Positions 1-8,368 are shown, numbered from the stretch's first letter. The stretch: DNA of 64,000 bases from Halorubrum sp. Atlit-26R (GCF_003666015.1 NZ_QPLT01000001.1:62001-126000), one strand, 5' to 3'. Program-made: numbers and translations. The notes: generated by a model from the sequence alone, not told the origin.

Positions 1-577
1 CTTCCTCGTCCGTCCGGCCCCCGACGCCGACGCGGAGAGCTCGGGGGAGACGACGGACCCGCGAGCGGGGGTCCCGCCCCGGTACCACGGGAAGCCGGCG
101 TTCGACCGGCTCCGGGTCGAGGTGCTGCCGTCGGACATCTCGGCCGTTGAGTCGGTCGTCGAGGGGCTCGCGGACGCGACCGTCTCGAACCTCGGCCCCC
201 AGTCGGTCCCGCGGATCGGCGGCTCGGACGACGCGCGGCTCGTGAACGGCCGGTCGGCGGCGTTCTACCACGTCGGCTACAACGTGCGGCGGAGCCCGCT
301 GTCGAACCCGCGATTCCGGGCGGTCATCGCGCGGCTGATCGACAAGTCCGCGGTCGTCGACGAGGCGTTCGACGGGTACGCGCGGGCGGCGGCCTCCCCG
401 CTCGCGGCGTCGCCGGACGCGGTCCCCGACTCGCTGGCGTGGACCGACGGGACCGATCCCGTTCACCCCTTCTTCGACGACGAGGGGTCGCTGGACGTCG
501 AGGCCGCTCGGACGGCGCTGCGGGACATCGGGTATCGCTTCGACAGCGAAGGGCGGCTGCTCTCGCGGGCGCAATGA
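1..577 (+). CDS. C-terminal part of a family 5 extracellular solute-binding protein (peptide/oligopeptide ABC transporter)
   Basis: Only the 3' part is inside the window. The frame is open from base 2 and ends with TGA at 575-577, giving about 191 residues. The stretch around residues 75-140 (a Tyr-His-Val-Gly-Tyr-Asn segment, then NPRFRAVIARLIDK and a later AASPLA) resembles the C-terminal lobe of SBP_bac_5 proteins, which bind peptides outside the cell and hand them to an ABC permease. The downstream PAP2 gene overlaps its stop codon (ATGA), so the two are probably co-translated. The N-terminus, including any lipobox, is not visible. Family assignment is good; the substrate cannot be told. 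Confidence 0.7.
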   Translation, partial: FLVRPAPDADAESSGETTDPRAGVPPRYHGKPAFDRLRVEVLPSDISAVESVVEGLADATVSNLGPQSVPRIGGSDDARLVNGRSAAFYHVGYNVRRSPLSNPRFRAVIARLIDKSAVVDEAFDGYARAAASPLAASPDAVPDSLAWTDGTDPVHPFFDDEGSLDVEAARTALRDIGYRFDSEGRLLSRAQ

Positions 578-1434
578 GTCCGTTCCTCTCCGTCCTCACG
601 TCGGTCGTGGCGTGGGTCGGAGCGATGCTCGTCGTCGCGAGCGTCGCGGTGATCGGTCCCGCCCGGCTCCGTGAGACGTGGACCGACCTCCGCGACCGGA
701 TCTGGGACGCGCGCCGGGTCGTCGCGCTCGTCTGCGTGGTGCTCCTCGCCAGCGCGGTCGGCCGCCCGGCGCTGCTGAACGTCTCCAGGCTCTTCGGGAT
801 CCAGGTGACGGCGTTCATCTACGGGCTGGAGGGCGGCTTCGTCGCGTGGATCCAGGCGACGTTCGCGTCCCCCGCGTTGACCGCCTACTTCTCGCGGGTG
901 TACGTGTACGGGTACGCGTTCCTCGTCGCGTTCCCGGCGATCGCGTACCTCGCGTTGCCTCGAACCGCGGATCTCAGGCGGCTGCTCGTCGCGTACGCGC
1001 TCAACTACGGGATCGGACTGGTCCTCTACACGCTGGTGTTCGCGCACGGCCCGCGGAACGTGATGCCCGACATGGTGACGCCGCTGCTGTTCACCAACCA
1101 GCCGGACGTGATACTGCTCGCGAGCGAGGTGAACGAGAACTCGAACGTCTTCCCGTCGCTCCACACCTCGCTTTCCGTCACCGTCGGGACGTTCGCGGTC
1201 CTGACCCGCGACGAGTACCCGCGGTGGACGGCGGTCGCGGTGCCGCTCTCGTTGTCGGTCGTCGTCGCGACGATGTACCTCGGCATCCACTGGCTCACCG
1301 ATGTCGTCGCCGGCTTCGCGCTCGCGTTCGGCTGCGTCGCGCTCGCGTACCGGTTCGTCGACCCGCGGGACGACGCCGTCGCGTCGAGGAGCGACGCCGG
1401 AGGGGGGCGCCCCGAGCCCGGCGCGGACGACTGA
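574..1434 (+). CDS. PAP2-superfamily membrane phosphatase / phosphotransferase
   Basis: A 286-residue multi-pass membrane protein. The PAP2 active-site motifs are visible: FPSLHTSLS near residue 193 (the Ser-x-His motif) and GIHWLTDVVAG near residue 237 (the second catalytic His and Asp). At least five hydrophobic segments fit the family fold. PAP2 enzymes hydrolyse or transfer phosphate from lipid phosphates, and the SLHTS variant is common in inositol-phosphorylceramide-synthase-like members. The ATG at 574 overlaps the upstream TGA (ATGA), which fixes the start; a longer in-frame ORF from 439 would run inside the upstream gene. The C-terminal 30 residues are acidic and probably cytoplasmic. 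The substrate is unknown. Confidence 0.85.
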   Translation: MSPFLSVLTSVVAWVGAMLVVASVAVIGPARLRETWTDLRDRIWDARRVVALVCVVLLASAVGRPALLNVSRLFGIQVTAFIYGLEGGFVAWIQATFASPALTAYFSRVYVYGYAFLVAFPAIAYLALPRTADLRRLLVAYALNYGIGLVLYTLVFAHGPRNVMPDMVTPLLFTNQPDVILLASEVNENSNVFPSLHTSLSVTVGTFAVLTRDEYPRWTAVAVPLSLSVVVATMYLGIHWLTDVVAGFALAFGCVALAYRFVDPRDDAVASRSDAGGGRPEPGADD

Positions 1435-1458
1435 TAGGCGCTCTCGACCGTGTCGCGA

Positions 1459-2118
1459 TCAGACCCCTTCGACGAGCCGTTCGAGCTGCTCCGGCGGGAC
1501 CGCGCCCCGGGCGGCGTGGCCCTCGTACGCGAACGTCGGCACGCCGGTGACGCCCTGTCGCCGCGCGGCGTCGAACATGTCGGTCACGCGCTCGCGGAGG
1601 TCGTCGTCGCCGAGCGCCTCGTCGACGACGGCGGGGTCGAGCCCGTCGACGTCCGCCGCGATGTCGGCGAGCACGTCGCGGTCCCCGATGTCGCGCCCCT
1701 CAAGCCAGAGCGCGTCGAAGACGGCCTCGTCGAACGCGAGCCACGCGTCCGGCGCGGTCTCGCGCACGCGGACCGAGACGACCTGCGCGGGCAGCGAGTC
1801 GACGTCGGTCGCGAGCTCGAGCTGCATCTCGTCTGCGCCGTACTCCTCCTGAAGCCGGCGGACGTTCTCGCGCGCCTGCTCGTAGTACTCCTCGTCTTTG
1901 CCGGTGTCGGCGTCCCCGTCGATCTCGCCGTCCGGCCCGCGCTGGCCGGCGCGGAGGTCGAACGGGTGCCAGTCGATGTCGAGCGGCTCCTCGCGCGTCT
2001 CCTGATAGTTCGCGAGCGACCGCCGCCCGAGGAAGCAGAACGGACAGACGTAGTCGGAGTAGACGGTGATCGCCTCGGGCTTGTCGGCGCCGGACGCGGC
2101 GTCGGAGTCGGTTGCCAT
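1459..2118 (-). CDS. DsbA/FrnE-family thiol oxidoreductase
   Basis: A 219-residue cytoplasmic protein of the thioredoxin-fold DsbA family (FrnE / 2-hydroxychromene-2-carboxylate isomerase branch). A redox motif Cys-Pro-Phe-Cys sits at residues 25-28 after a short beta strand (ITVYSDYV). An all-helical insert follows, and the protein ends with a cis-Pro strand (GVTGVPTFAYEG). There is no signal peptide, so it probably acts inside the cell as a dithiol oxidoreductase. The ORF can be extended upstream to 2436, but that stretch is antisense to thiD; the ATG at 2118 gives the family's usual length. It converges with the PAP2 gene and diverges from thiD. Confidence 0.85.
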   Translation of the reverse strand: MATDSDAASGADKPEAITVYSDYVCPFCFLGRRSLANYQETREEPLDIDWHPFDLRAGQRGPDGEIDGDADTGKDEEYYEQARENVRRLQEEYGADEMQLELATDVDSLPAQVVSVRVRETAPDAWLAFDEAVFDALWLEGRDIGDRDVLADIAADVDGLDPAVVDEALGDDDLRERVTDMFDAARRQGVTGVPTFAYEGHAARGAVPPEQLERLVEGV

Positions 2119-2211
2119 GCCGCCCGCTACGCCGCGGAGCCGAAAAGGTCGTTCGGCGACGGCAGGCGGTTGGCGGGACGATCTGCGCGGCCGAAGCGCC
2201 GGACCACCACC

Positions 2212-2227
2212 AATTAATATTATAAGG
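2212..2227 (+). promoter_or_regulatory. TATA element of thiD
   Basis: An A/T-only run (attaatattataa) stands out in 70 % GC DNA and ends about 15 bases before the ATG at 2242. Its spacing fits a haloarchaeal TATA box feeding a leaderless or very short-leader transcript. Confidence 0.6.
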
Positions 2228-2241
2228 TTGTACCACCGCGT

Positions 2242-3093
2242 ATGCCCGAGTACGACCCGGTCGACCCGCCGGTCGCGCTGACGGTCGCCGGCAGCGACAG
2301 CGGCGGCGGGGCGGGGATTCAGGCGGACCTGACGGCGATGCGCGCCCACGGCGTCTTCGGCGCGTCGGTCGTGACGGGGACGACCGCACAGCACACGCGC
2401 GGCGTCGAGGACGTTCACCCGCTCCCCGCCGACCACGTCGCGAGCCAGTACGCGGCGGTCGCCGACGACTTCGACGTCGGCGCGGTCAAGACGGGGATGC
2501 TGGCGACCGCGGAGATCGTCGCGCGCGTGACGGAACTGGCGGGGGACGCCGACGCGCCCCTCGTCGTCGACCCCGTGATGGTCGCGGCCACGGGCGACCG
2601 CCTGCTCTCGCCCGCCGCCGAGGACGCCTACGGGGACCTAGTCGCGGCCGCGACGCTCGTCACGCCGAACGCCGACGAGGCCGCGGTGCTGACCGGCGAC
2701 CCGGTCGAGACCCCGGCCGACGCCGAGGCGGCCGGGCGAGAGCTCGTCGCGCTCGGCGCCGACGCGGCGCTGGTGAAGGGCGGGCACCTCGACGGCGAGT
2801 CGGTCGAGGAGGGCGTCGTCGTCGACACGCTCGTTCGCGCGGAGGGGGACGCGGGAGGGGGTGAGAGCGAGCCGACCGTCGACCGCTTCGAGACCCCCCG
2901 GATCGACACCGAGGCGACGCACGGCTCCGGCTGCGCGTTGTCGAGCGCGATCGCGGCGCGGTTGGCGCGCGGGGAGTCGATCCCCAAGGCGGTCGGCGCC
3001 GCGGTCGAGGAGATGACCGAGGCGGTCCGGCACGGCTACGACGTGGGCGAGGGTCCGGGCGCGGTCAACCCGACCGTGTTGGGTGGCGAGTGA
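2242..3093 (+). CDS. thiD: Hydroxymethylpyrimidine / phosphomethylpyrimidine kinase
   Basis: A 283-residue ribokinase-fold kinase that phosphorylates HMP and HMP-phosphate in thiamine biosynthesis. The N-terminus AGSDSGGGAGIQADL is the family substrate-binding loop, and the C-terminal HGSGCALSSAI holds the anion hole and conserved Cys. The C-terminal ThiN domain found on some archaeal ThiD proteins is absent. The insert around residues 190-215 (rich in Gly, Asp and Glu) is typical of halophile loops. The transcript is probably leaderless, since a strong TATA element lies 15-30 bases upstream of the ATG. It is followed by a long repeat element rather than another thiamine gene. Confidence 0.95.
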   Translation: MPEYDPVDPPVALTVAGSDSGGGAGIQADLTAMRAHGVFGASVVTGTTAQHTRGVEDVHPLPADHVASQYAAVADDFDVGAVKTGMLATAEIVARVTELAGDADAPLVVDPVMVAATGDRLLSPAAEDAYGDLVAAATLVTPNADEAAVLTGDPVETPADAEAAGRELVALGADAALVKGGHLDGESVEEGVVVDTLVRAEGDAGGGESEPTVDRFETPRIDTEATHGSGCALSSAIAARLARGESIPKAVGAAVEEMTEAVRHGYDVGEGPGAVNPTVLGGE

Positions 3094-3110
3094 GCCGTCG
3101 AATCGGGTGG

Positions 3111-3530
3111 TTGTTTATAAATGGATGACGGCAGGGTGAACGCCTCCAAAGCCCCGGCCGTTTATTTATAAACGGTTTTGGGAAGATCGGTGACGAACGC
3201 TTCCAAAGCCCCAGCCGCTTATTTATAAACAGTTTCGTGAAGATCCGTGATGAACGCTTCCAAAGCCCCAGTCGCGAGGACGCCGTACGCTCGCTGTGCT
3301 CCTCAGTCGCTCGTTTCACTCGCTCCCTGCGGTGCTTACGTCGCCTACGGCGTCCTCGCGACTGCCCCTTTGAGTCCCACCCCGCACCGCACAGCACCGC
3401 ACCTCACGCCTCCCCAGCCTCGTCGGTGGTCCTCCGCTTCGCTCCGGACCACCGACTCCCTCGCGCGTGCTGTCTCGCGGCCTGTCGGCCGCTCGCAGGC
3501 ACGCGCCACCGCGCCGTTCATTTATAAAAG
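3111..3530 (-). repeat. Dispersed structured repeat, copy A (core 3252-3512, plus tandem end modules)
   Basis: This fills the 490-base gap between convergent thiD and the ZIP gene; no real gene is seen in it. The core shares blocks with three other copies (near 24.1, 40.5 and 49.1 kb). In minus-strand reading these are gcggtggcgcgtgcc, gaggctggggaggcgtgagg, gggactcaaaggggcag and ctggggctttgga. It folds well: a 19-bp outer stem pairs 3269-3287 with 3346-3364, and an 11-bp stem pairs 3422-3432 with 3446-3456. On one side the ctggggctttgg module with a TTTATAAA box is repeated about 2.5 times (boxes at 3114, 3165 and 3222), and another box lies at 3521 on the other side. ORFs across it are arginine-rich and not conserved between copies. 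Confidence 0.8.
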
Positions 3531-3583
3531 ATCGTCGCAGCCGGTCTCGGTCGTTTAAATACCTCGTCGCTGCCGTCGATCGC

Positions 3584-4381
3584 TTATAAATACGCGAGCG
3601 GGATCATCAGCGCGACGCCGAGCGTGACGCCGCCGACGAGGACCGGCTTGCCGCCGCGCGGGAGGTCCTCGCCCGTTTCGAGCGCCTCGGGGACGAACTC
3701 CGAGAGGACGAGGTAGATCATCGCGCCCGCGGCGAAGCCGAAGCCGTACGGGAGGAACTCGCGGGCGTACCGCACGAACGCGAAGGCGATCACGGCGCCG
3801 ATCGGCTGCGGGAGGCTGGAGAAGATCGACCACCACACCATCTTCCACTTCGAGACGCCCATCGCCCGCAGCGGGATCGAGATGGCCGTCCCCTCGGGGA
3901 CGTTGTGGATCGAGATGGCGACCGTCATGAACACGGCGAGCAGCGGGACCGTGAAGCCGAACAGCGCGGTGCCGCCCGACAGCCCGAGGTCCGCAAAGGA
4001 GACGCCGACCGCGATCCCCTCCGGGAAGCTGTGGACCGTCAGCACGCCGAGGATCAGAATTAGCTTCTTGAAGTCGGCCTCCTCGTACTCCCTGGGATCG
4101 ATCTCGGCGTCCATCAGCACCTCGTGCGCGACGACGACGAGCGCGACGCCCGCGAGCATTCCGACCCCGATCTCGACGGGCGTCCCCTCCGCGAGCCCCT
4201 CTTGGACCAGTCCGAACAGCGATGCGGAGAGCATGATACCCGACGCGAACCCCCACAGCGCCACGTTCCCGCGGTCGCTGATGGTCTCGAAGAAGAAGAA
4301 CGGGAGCGCGCCGATCCCGGTCGCCAGCGCCGTGATCAGCCCGGCGACGAAGACGAACGCGTAGGCGTCGAGGGCAATCAT
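3584..4381 (-). CDS. ZIP-family divalent metal transporter
   Basis: A 265-residue membrane protein with about eight hydrophobic helices. The two ZIP metal-site motifs are clear: HSFPEG in helix 4 and HNVPEG in helix 5, both within the strongest hydrophobic stretch (about residues 115-170). ZIP proteins move Zn or related divalent metals into the cytoplasm; GufA/ZupT-like members are usual in haloarchaea. The His-rich loop between helices 3 and 4 is replaced by an acidic one (DAEIDPREYEEADF). The last codons read Tyr-Leu-stop as TATTTATAA, so the stop lies in a TTTATAA box of the neighbouring repeat. Metal specificity is not known. Confidence 0.9.
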   Translation of the reverse strand: MIALDAYAFVFVAGLITALATGIGALPFFFFETISDRGNVALWGFASGIMLSASLFGLVQEGLAEGTPVEIGVGMLAGVALVVVAHEVLMDAEIDPREYEEADFKKLILILGVLTVHSFPEGIAVGVSFADLGLSGGTALFGFTVPLLAVFMTVAISIHNVPEGTAISIPLRAMGVSKWKMVWWSIFSSLPQPIGAVIAFAFVRYAREFLPYGFGFAAGAMIYLVLSEFVPEALETGEDLPRGGKPVLVGGVTLGVALMIPLAYL

Positions 4382-4472
4382 TCGTCGGCTGATCGTACGC
4401 CGGTACCGCTCATAACTCCGGCGGGCGCGGCCACCGGCTGAGAACCGCCTCCCGGCCGCGCCGTTTACGAGT

Positions 4473-4631
4473 TCACCCGAGCATCCGAACGACGCTGCCG
4501 AGGAACACGAGGAGAAGCAACGCGACGAGCAGCAACAGCGCGGTGAGTTTCGCCCCGGGGCCGGAGCAGCGCCCGTCGGACCGTGCGTCGCCCTTCCCGA
4601 GACGCTCCCGCTGCCGGCTCGGTACGGTCAC
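4473..4631 (-). CDS. Small single-pass membrane protein at the tail of the surface-protein operon
   Basis: A 52-residue ORF: a GTG start overlaps the upstream stop as GTGA (4628-4631), then a polar Arg/Gly-rich segment of about 24 residues, one strongly hydrophobic helix (AKLTALLLLVALLLLVFLG) and a short VVRMLG tail. The coupling overlap matches the three other overlaps in this operon, which is the main reason to believe it. It has no recognised family. By position it may be an accessory factor for the signal peptidase or the fibre proteins, but that is inference. Confidence 0.6.
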   Translation of the reverse strand: MTVPSRQRERLGKGDARSDGRCSGPGAKLTALLLLVALLLLVFLGSVVRMLG

Positions 4632-5224
4632 GTTCGCGCTCCCTGGCCGGACCGCGACGGATCCGGGGAGTGACGAACCGCGACCGCGTCGACGTCGTTC
4701 GCGTCGGGCGCGGTCGACCCCTCGGCGGTCGCGTTCCCCGCCGGAGCCGACTCGTTCGTCACCGTCCCCTCACTCGGCCGGCTCGACTGGTCTCCCGTCG
4801 GATCGGTCGGTGTCGAATCGTTTTCGTCCGTCTCGGTTTCGTTCGTCACCAGCGCCGAGTCGTTTTCGTCCGTCTCGGTTTCGTTCGTCACCAGCGCCGA
4901 GTCGTTTTCGTCCGTCTGTGGGACCGTGGTGTTCTGTTCAGTGGTCGGGACCGTGGCGTTCCCGGCGGTCTCCGTGCCGTTCGCCGCCGCCGACGTCCCG
5001 TTCCCTCCCACAGCGGTCGTCCCGTTCTCGACCGGCACGGTCGCCACGGTGAACCCGCTCCCGCTCGACTCGTTGACCTCGCCCAGTTCCTCCGGCGTCT
5101 CGAACGTCGTCGTCACGTCGACGCTCGCCGAGAGGACCGCGACCGTGGCCCCGCCGGCGAACGCGACGCTCCACACCAACACGGCCAGCGCGACGAGCGC
5201 GACGAGCCCGCGGTTCGCGGGCAT
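4628..5224 (-). CDS. Sequon-rich secreted or membrane-anchored protein with tandem repeats
   Basis: A 198-residue protein with one N-terminal hydrophobic segment (LVALVALAVLVWSVAFAGG) and then an extracellular, Asn/Thr/Glu-rich region. It holds about a dozen N-glycosylation sequons (NGT, NAT, NTT, NDS, NET) and a 14-residue repeat, TDENDSALVTNETE, present twice and partly a third time. The ATG overlaps the signal-peptidase stop (TGATG), so the start at 5224 is preferred over the in-frame ATG at 5518. The next small gene overlaps its stop. It has no known family. It looks like a heavily glycosylated stalk or cell-surface component of the fibre locus. Confidence 0.7.
   Translation of the reverse strand: MPANRGLVALVALAVLVWSVAFAGGATVAVLSASVDVTTTFETPEELGEVNESSGSGFTVATVPVENGTTAVGGNGTSAAANGTETAGNATVPTTEQNTTVPQTDENDSALVTNETETDENDSALVTNETETDENDSTPTDPTGDQSSRPSEGTVTNESAPAGNATAEGSTAPDANDVDAVAVRHSPDPSRSGQGART
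4818..4920 (-). repeat. 42-bp tandem repeat inside the sequon-rich protein gene
   Basis: Two identical 42-bp units (4818-4859 and 4860-4901) and the start of a third encode TDENDSALVTNETE. The units keep the reading frame and each adds two sequons, so copy number could change length and glycan load without breaking the gene. Confidence 0.8.
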
Positions 5225-6327
5225 CAGTCCACCTCTCCGGCGGCGTCGGGGCGTGCTGTCGGCGTCCGTACCGGTGCCGACTCGTCCGGTTCCACGCGCT
5301 CTTCGCCCGTCGCGACCGCCGCCGAGTCCGTCTCGCCGGAATCCGCGTCGCTCTCGCCGGAATCCGCGTCTCTCTCGCCGGAATCCTCGTCGCTCTCGTC
5401 GGCTTCTGCGTTGCTCTCGGAGACCCCGCCGTCGGCGGCCGTTTCCGACGCGTCGCCCTCCGACTCCGACGCGGCGCTCTGAACGCTCCGGTCGAGTACG
5501 CCGCTCGCCGGCACCCACATCGCGAGCGCGCCGAACAGGAGCGTCGCGGTCGCCACAGCGACCGCGATCGCGGCGGCGCTCCGGAGCTCGAACGCGACGT
5601 ACGCCGCGTACGGAGCGAAGACGGCGAGTACCGCCGCCGCGCCGCCGACCGCGTCGACCGAGACGCCACCGGAACCGCTCGCGGCGGTCGCTGCGGCCGT
5701 CGGGGCGAGCTCGGGCTCGGCTGCGAACTCGAACGCCGCCGTCTCGGCGTCCCCTCCGCCGACCGGCTCGCCGTCCGGATCGGCGGTCGCGGTGGCCGGC
5801 GACTCCGCGCCGTCGCGGCCACGGACGATCGACCAGACCTCGGTGACCGCGAGCAGGCCGAACGGGAGCAGCACCAGCGCCACGAACCCGACCCGGGTGC
5901 CCGCGAACTGGATCACGTACCCGATGTACGGGATCGTCAGCGTCACGACGCCGACGAGGCTCCCGGCCGGGACGAGCCCCGGATCCGGTCCCTCGTTGGC
6001 GTCGCCCATCGTCTCGAACGCGAGCGCCCCGCCCTCGTCGACCACGTCGATCACGCGGTGCGTCACCGGGACGTCGCTCGTGCCCCGAATGAACGTGATC
6101 ACGTCGCCCTCGGCGATCGCGGCCGGGTCGCGGTCGGCGACGATCACCACGTCACCCGGCGCGATGGCGGGCGTCATACTCGCCGTGAGCACGACGAAGC
6201 TCTCGTCGGCGCCGACGACCTCGGGGGCCGCGTACGCGGCGAACGGCGCGACGAGCGCGATCAGCAGGACGATCCCGAGTACGTTCGCCGCGCGCTTCGT
6301 CCGTGGTGCTGTGAGTAGGTTTGTCAT
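5224..6327 (-). CDS. Signal peptidase I, ER/SipW type (Ser-His)
   Basis: A 367-residue membrane-bound type I signal peptidase. An N-terminal membrane helix (residues 13-35) is followed by LTASMTPAIAPGD with nucleophile Ser50, then DVPVTHRV with His90 in place of the bacterial Lys, then GDANEGPD with the conserved Asp. Ser-His is the Sec11/SipW dyad. More membrane helices follow (about 125-165 and 215-260), and the protein ends in a long acidic Ser/Glu tail with SGESDAD repeats. It overlaps both neighbours (TGATG), inside an operon of secreted proteins with SipW-style leaders. It is therefore probably the dedicated processing enzyme for them, as SipW is for TasA in Bacillus. The soluble tail is unusual. 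Confidence 0.88.
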   Translation of the reverse strand: MTNLLTAPRTKRAANVLGIVLLIALVAPFAAYAAPEVVGADESFVVLTASMTPAIAPGDVVIVADRDPAAIAEGDVITFIRGTSDVPVTHRVIDVVDEGGALAFETMGDANEGPDPGLVPAGSLVGVVTLTIPYIGYVIQFAGTRVGFVALVLLPFGLLAVTEVWSIVRGRDGAESPATATADPDGEPVGGGDAETAAFEFAAEPELAPTAAATAASGSGGVSVDAVGGAAAVLAVFAPYAAYVAFELRSAAAIAVAVATATLLFGALAMWVPASGVLDRSVQSAASESEGDASETAADGGVSESNAEADESDEDSGERDADSGESDADSGETDSAAVATGEERVEPDESAPVRTPTARPDAAGEVD

Positions 6328-7583
6328 CAGTTCGCCTCCGTGTCGTCGTTTCCGCCCCCCTCGCCTCGGCCGACGCCGGCGTTCGCGGATTTGCCGTCGG
6401 GTTTCCCGGGCGTTCCGTTCCCCTTCCGGCCGTTTCCGCCGCTGTTGCCGGTCCCACCGCCGTTGCCGTTTCCGCCGCCGTTGCCGGTCCCGCTACCGTC
6501 GCCGTCACCGGTGCGGTCGTCGCCGTGCTCCTCTCCGCCGCCGCTGTCGTCGGCTCCGCCCCCGGCGCCGTCGCCGGCGCAGACGCTGACGGTGACGTTG
6601 CTGACCCCGTACCGCTTGCCGTTGTCGGAGTTCAGCGGCGCGAACACGATCTCACCCGTCTCCGGAGACGCCGGATCGATATCGACGGGATCGGGGTTCC
6701 GGTCCGGTCCGCCCTTGACAGCCACGGAGCACATGTCCGGCCCCGGGTTTCCGTCGGCGTCCCGAAGCCGGAACGCGACGCCGACGACCTCGCCGCCGTC
6801 TTTCGTCTCGACCTCGGTGATCTCGATCTCGTACGATCCCCCCTCATCAAACTGGAGCACGTCGCCGACCGCGGTCGACCCGCCGAAGTTCGCCGTGCCC
6901 AACTCGACGCACTCGGGGCACTCCGTCTCCGTCTCCCCGCAGACGACATCCGCGAAGGGGTTCGCCCCCGGGGCGTTCGCCTGCTCCTCCGTGACGTGGC
7001 GACACTGCTCGGCGTACAGCCGGAACGTCAGCTCGGTCGTCTCTCCGCCCACGTCGGGCGAGTCCGCCGGGAGATAGGGGGCGACCTCGACGACGATCGG
7101 GTCGCCGTCGGGGGCGGCCGCGAGGCAGCCGTCGTCGATCCGCACCCCGGTCGCGAGGAGGCGCTCGACCTCGACGAGCGGCCGGTAGCCGCCCGTCACC
7201 GACTCGCCGTCGACGACGACCTTGACTTCGAGCGCGTTCCCGAGCCGGTCGCCGTCCGGGCACTCCGTCGCGAGCCAGACCCGAACGGGGTTCGCCGACG
7301 CCCCGATCTCGAACCCCTCGGGCTCGGGGCGCCGGTCGAACGTCGTCCGATCGACCCCGAACGGATCGACGGTGACGGTCCCGTCCGTGGGTTCGCCGTT
7401 CACCGTCAGCCCGACCTCGCCGGCGCCGAAGACGTTGTTCGCGAACGTCTCCCGGTCCGAGAGGTACGCGCCCGTGCCCATCCCGCTCGCCATCCCGACG
7501 GCGCCGACGCCGCCGATCCCGGCGAGCAGCCGGCGGCGGCTCAGCCCGCTCGGGCGCCGTCCCGAATCGTCTCCGGGGGTCAT
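6327..7583 (-). CDS. Secreted SipW-type signal protein with Gly/Asn-rich tail
   Basis: A 418-residue protein. The leader is Tat-like (LSRRRLLAGIGGVGAVGMAS, residues 14-33) and ends in TGAYLSDRETFANN, close to the TAYFNDTE...NN signature of its neighbours, where SipW-type processing is expected. The middle (about 50-205) is a beta-rich domain with paired Cys, and its YAEQCRH matches the end of the TasA-like fold. A second beta domain (about 215-325) follows, then a low-complexity tail of Gly, Asn, Asp and Lys. Its start overlaps the upstream stop (ATGA) and its stop overlaps the signal peptidase gene. It is probably an extracellular structural component; no enzyme motif is seen. Confidence 0.72.
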   Translation of the reverse strand: MTPGDDSGRRPSGLSRRRLLAGIGGVGAVGMASGMGTGAYLSDRETFANNVFGAGEVGLTVNGEPTDGTVTVDPFGVDRTTFDRRPEPEGFEIGASANPVRVWLATECPDGDRLGNALEVKVVVDGESVTGGYRPLVEVERLLATGVRIDDGCLAAAPDGDPIVVEVAPYLPADSPDVGGETTELTFRLYAEQCRHVTEEQANAPGANPFADVVCGETETECPECVELGTANFGGSTAVGDVLQFDEGGSYEIEITEVETKDGGEVVGVAFRLRDADGNPGPDMCSVAVKGGPDRNPDPVDIDPASPETGEIVFAPLNSDNGKRYGVSNVTVSVCAGDGAGGGADDSGGGEEHGDDRTGDGDGSGTGNGGGNGNGGGTGNSGGNGRKGNGTPGKPDGKSANAGVGRGEGGGNDDTEAN

Positions 7584-8368
7584 TGTCCCACCTCGGTGGC
7601 GTCGCCGCCGGTCGCGTCGCTCATCGCGAAGGGGTTCCCCTCGGCCGAGCAGTCGTCGGCGGCGAACCGCACGTCGAAGTCGACGGCGCCGCCCTGTCCG
7701 GCGTTACCGCCCTCCCCGTCGAACTCCCAGGTGAAGGTCAGACAGCGGCGCTCCTCGGTCGTGAGACAGCCGTTCCCGAGCAGCGTGGGATCGAGTTCGA
7801 TCCCCGTCGCCACCGGGTCGGCGTTGAGTTCCGCGAGCGTGCCGGCGGCGATCAGCTCGCCGTAGCCGGCGAAGTCGCTCTCGGCGCCCGCGCACGCGCC
7901 GACCCCGAGGAGGCCGGTGTCGTACCGGACCTCCAGCCGGATGCGGTCGGCGAGCGCGCGGTCGACCGCGCTCACGTCGGGGCCGTCGAGGGCCGGGCCG
8001 ATCTTCAGCCACACCCGGACGCCGTCGGGCGCTACGCCCGCGGGGTCCTCCAAGCGGAGGCCCACGCTCGCGGTCCCGGTGTCGTGGGGCAGGGCGTTGT
8101 CGACGTCGACGAGACGGATTCCGGCCGCCTCGACGTCGTCTTCGGCGTCCGTCGGGCTCGAATCGACGACCGTCCCGTTCTCCCTCCGCCGCCAGCCGAC
8201 GAGCAGGTCCCACGGCCGGTCGGTCTGCGCGTAGGTGTAGTCCGTGTACTCACCCCAGCTGTCCGTTCCCGTCGGCCGTCCGGAGGCGGCTCCGAGGGTC
8301 GCGAAGCCGACGGCTCCGGCGCCCGCGAGTGCCTCCCGCCGCGTAAGTCCTGATTCCTTCTGTGTCAT
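7580..8368 (-). CDS. Tat-secreted TasA/camelysin-like beta-sandwich protein
   Basis: A 262-residue protein with a twin-arginine leader (LTRREALAGAGAVGFATLG). It shares the order of elements seen in the other four proteins of the locus. These are WDLLVGWRR after the leader, an ASVGLRLEDPAG/WLKIG strand pair, a DRIRLEVRYD strand, TLAELNADP, and the closing LTFTWEFDGE...VDFDVRFAADDC. It lacks the TAYFNDTE segment, so its leader may be cut at a different place. It is first in a four- or five-gene coupled operon leading to the signal peptidase. It is proposed to be a minor or capping subunit of the same assembly; this is inference from shared pattern, not a database hit. Confidence 0.68.
   Translation of the reverse strand: MTQKESGLTRREALAGAGAVGFATLGAASGRPTGTDSWGEYTDYTYAQTDRPWDLLVGWRRRENGTVVDSSPTDAEDDVEAAGIRLVDVDNALPHDTGTASVGLRLEDPAGVAPDGVRVWLKIGPALDGPDVSAVDRALADRIRLEVRYDTGLLGVGACAGAESDFAGYGELIAAGTLAELNADPVATGIELDPTLLGNGCLTTEERRCLTFTWEFDGEGGNAGQGGAVDFDVRFAADDCSAEGNPFAMSDATGGDATEVGQ

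Noticed and set aside
3065-3558. Several ORFs of about 100 residues on both strands across repeat copy A
   Set aside because: They are Arg/Ser/Pro-rich, follow the repeat's hairpins, and do not keep the same protein between the four copies.
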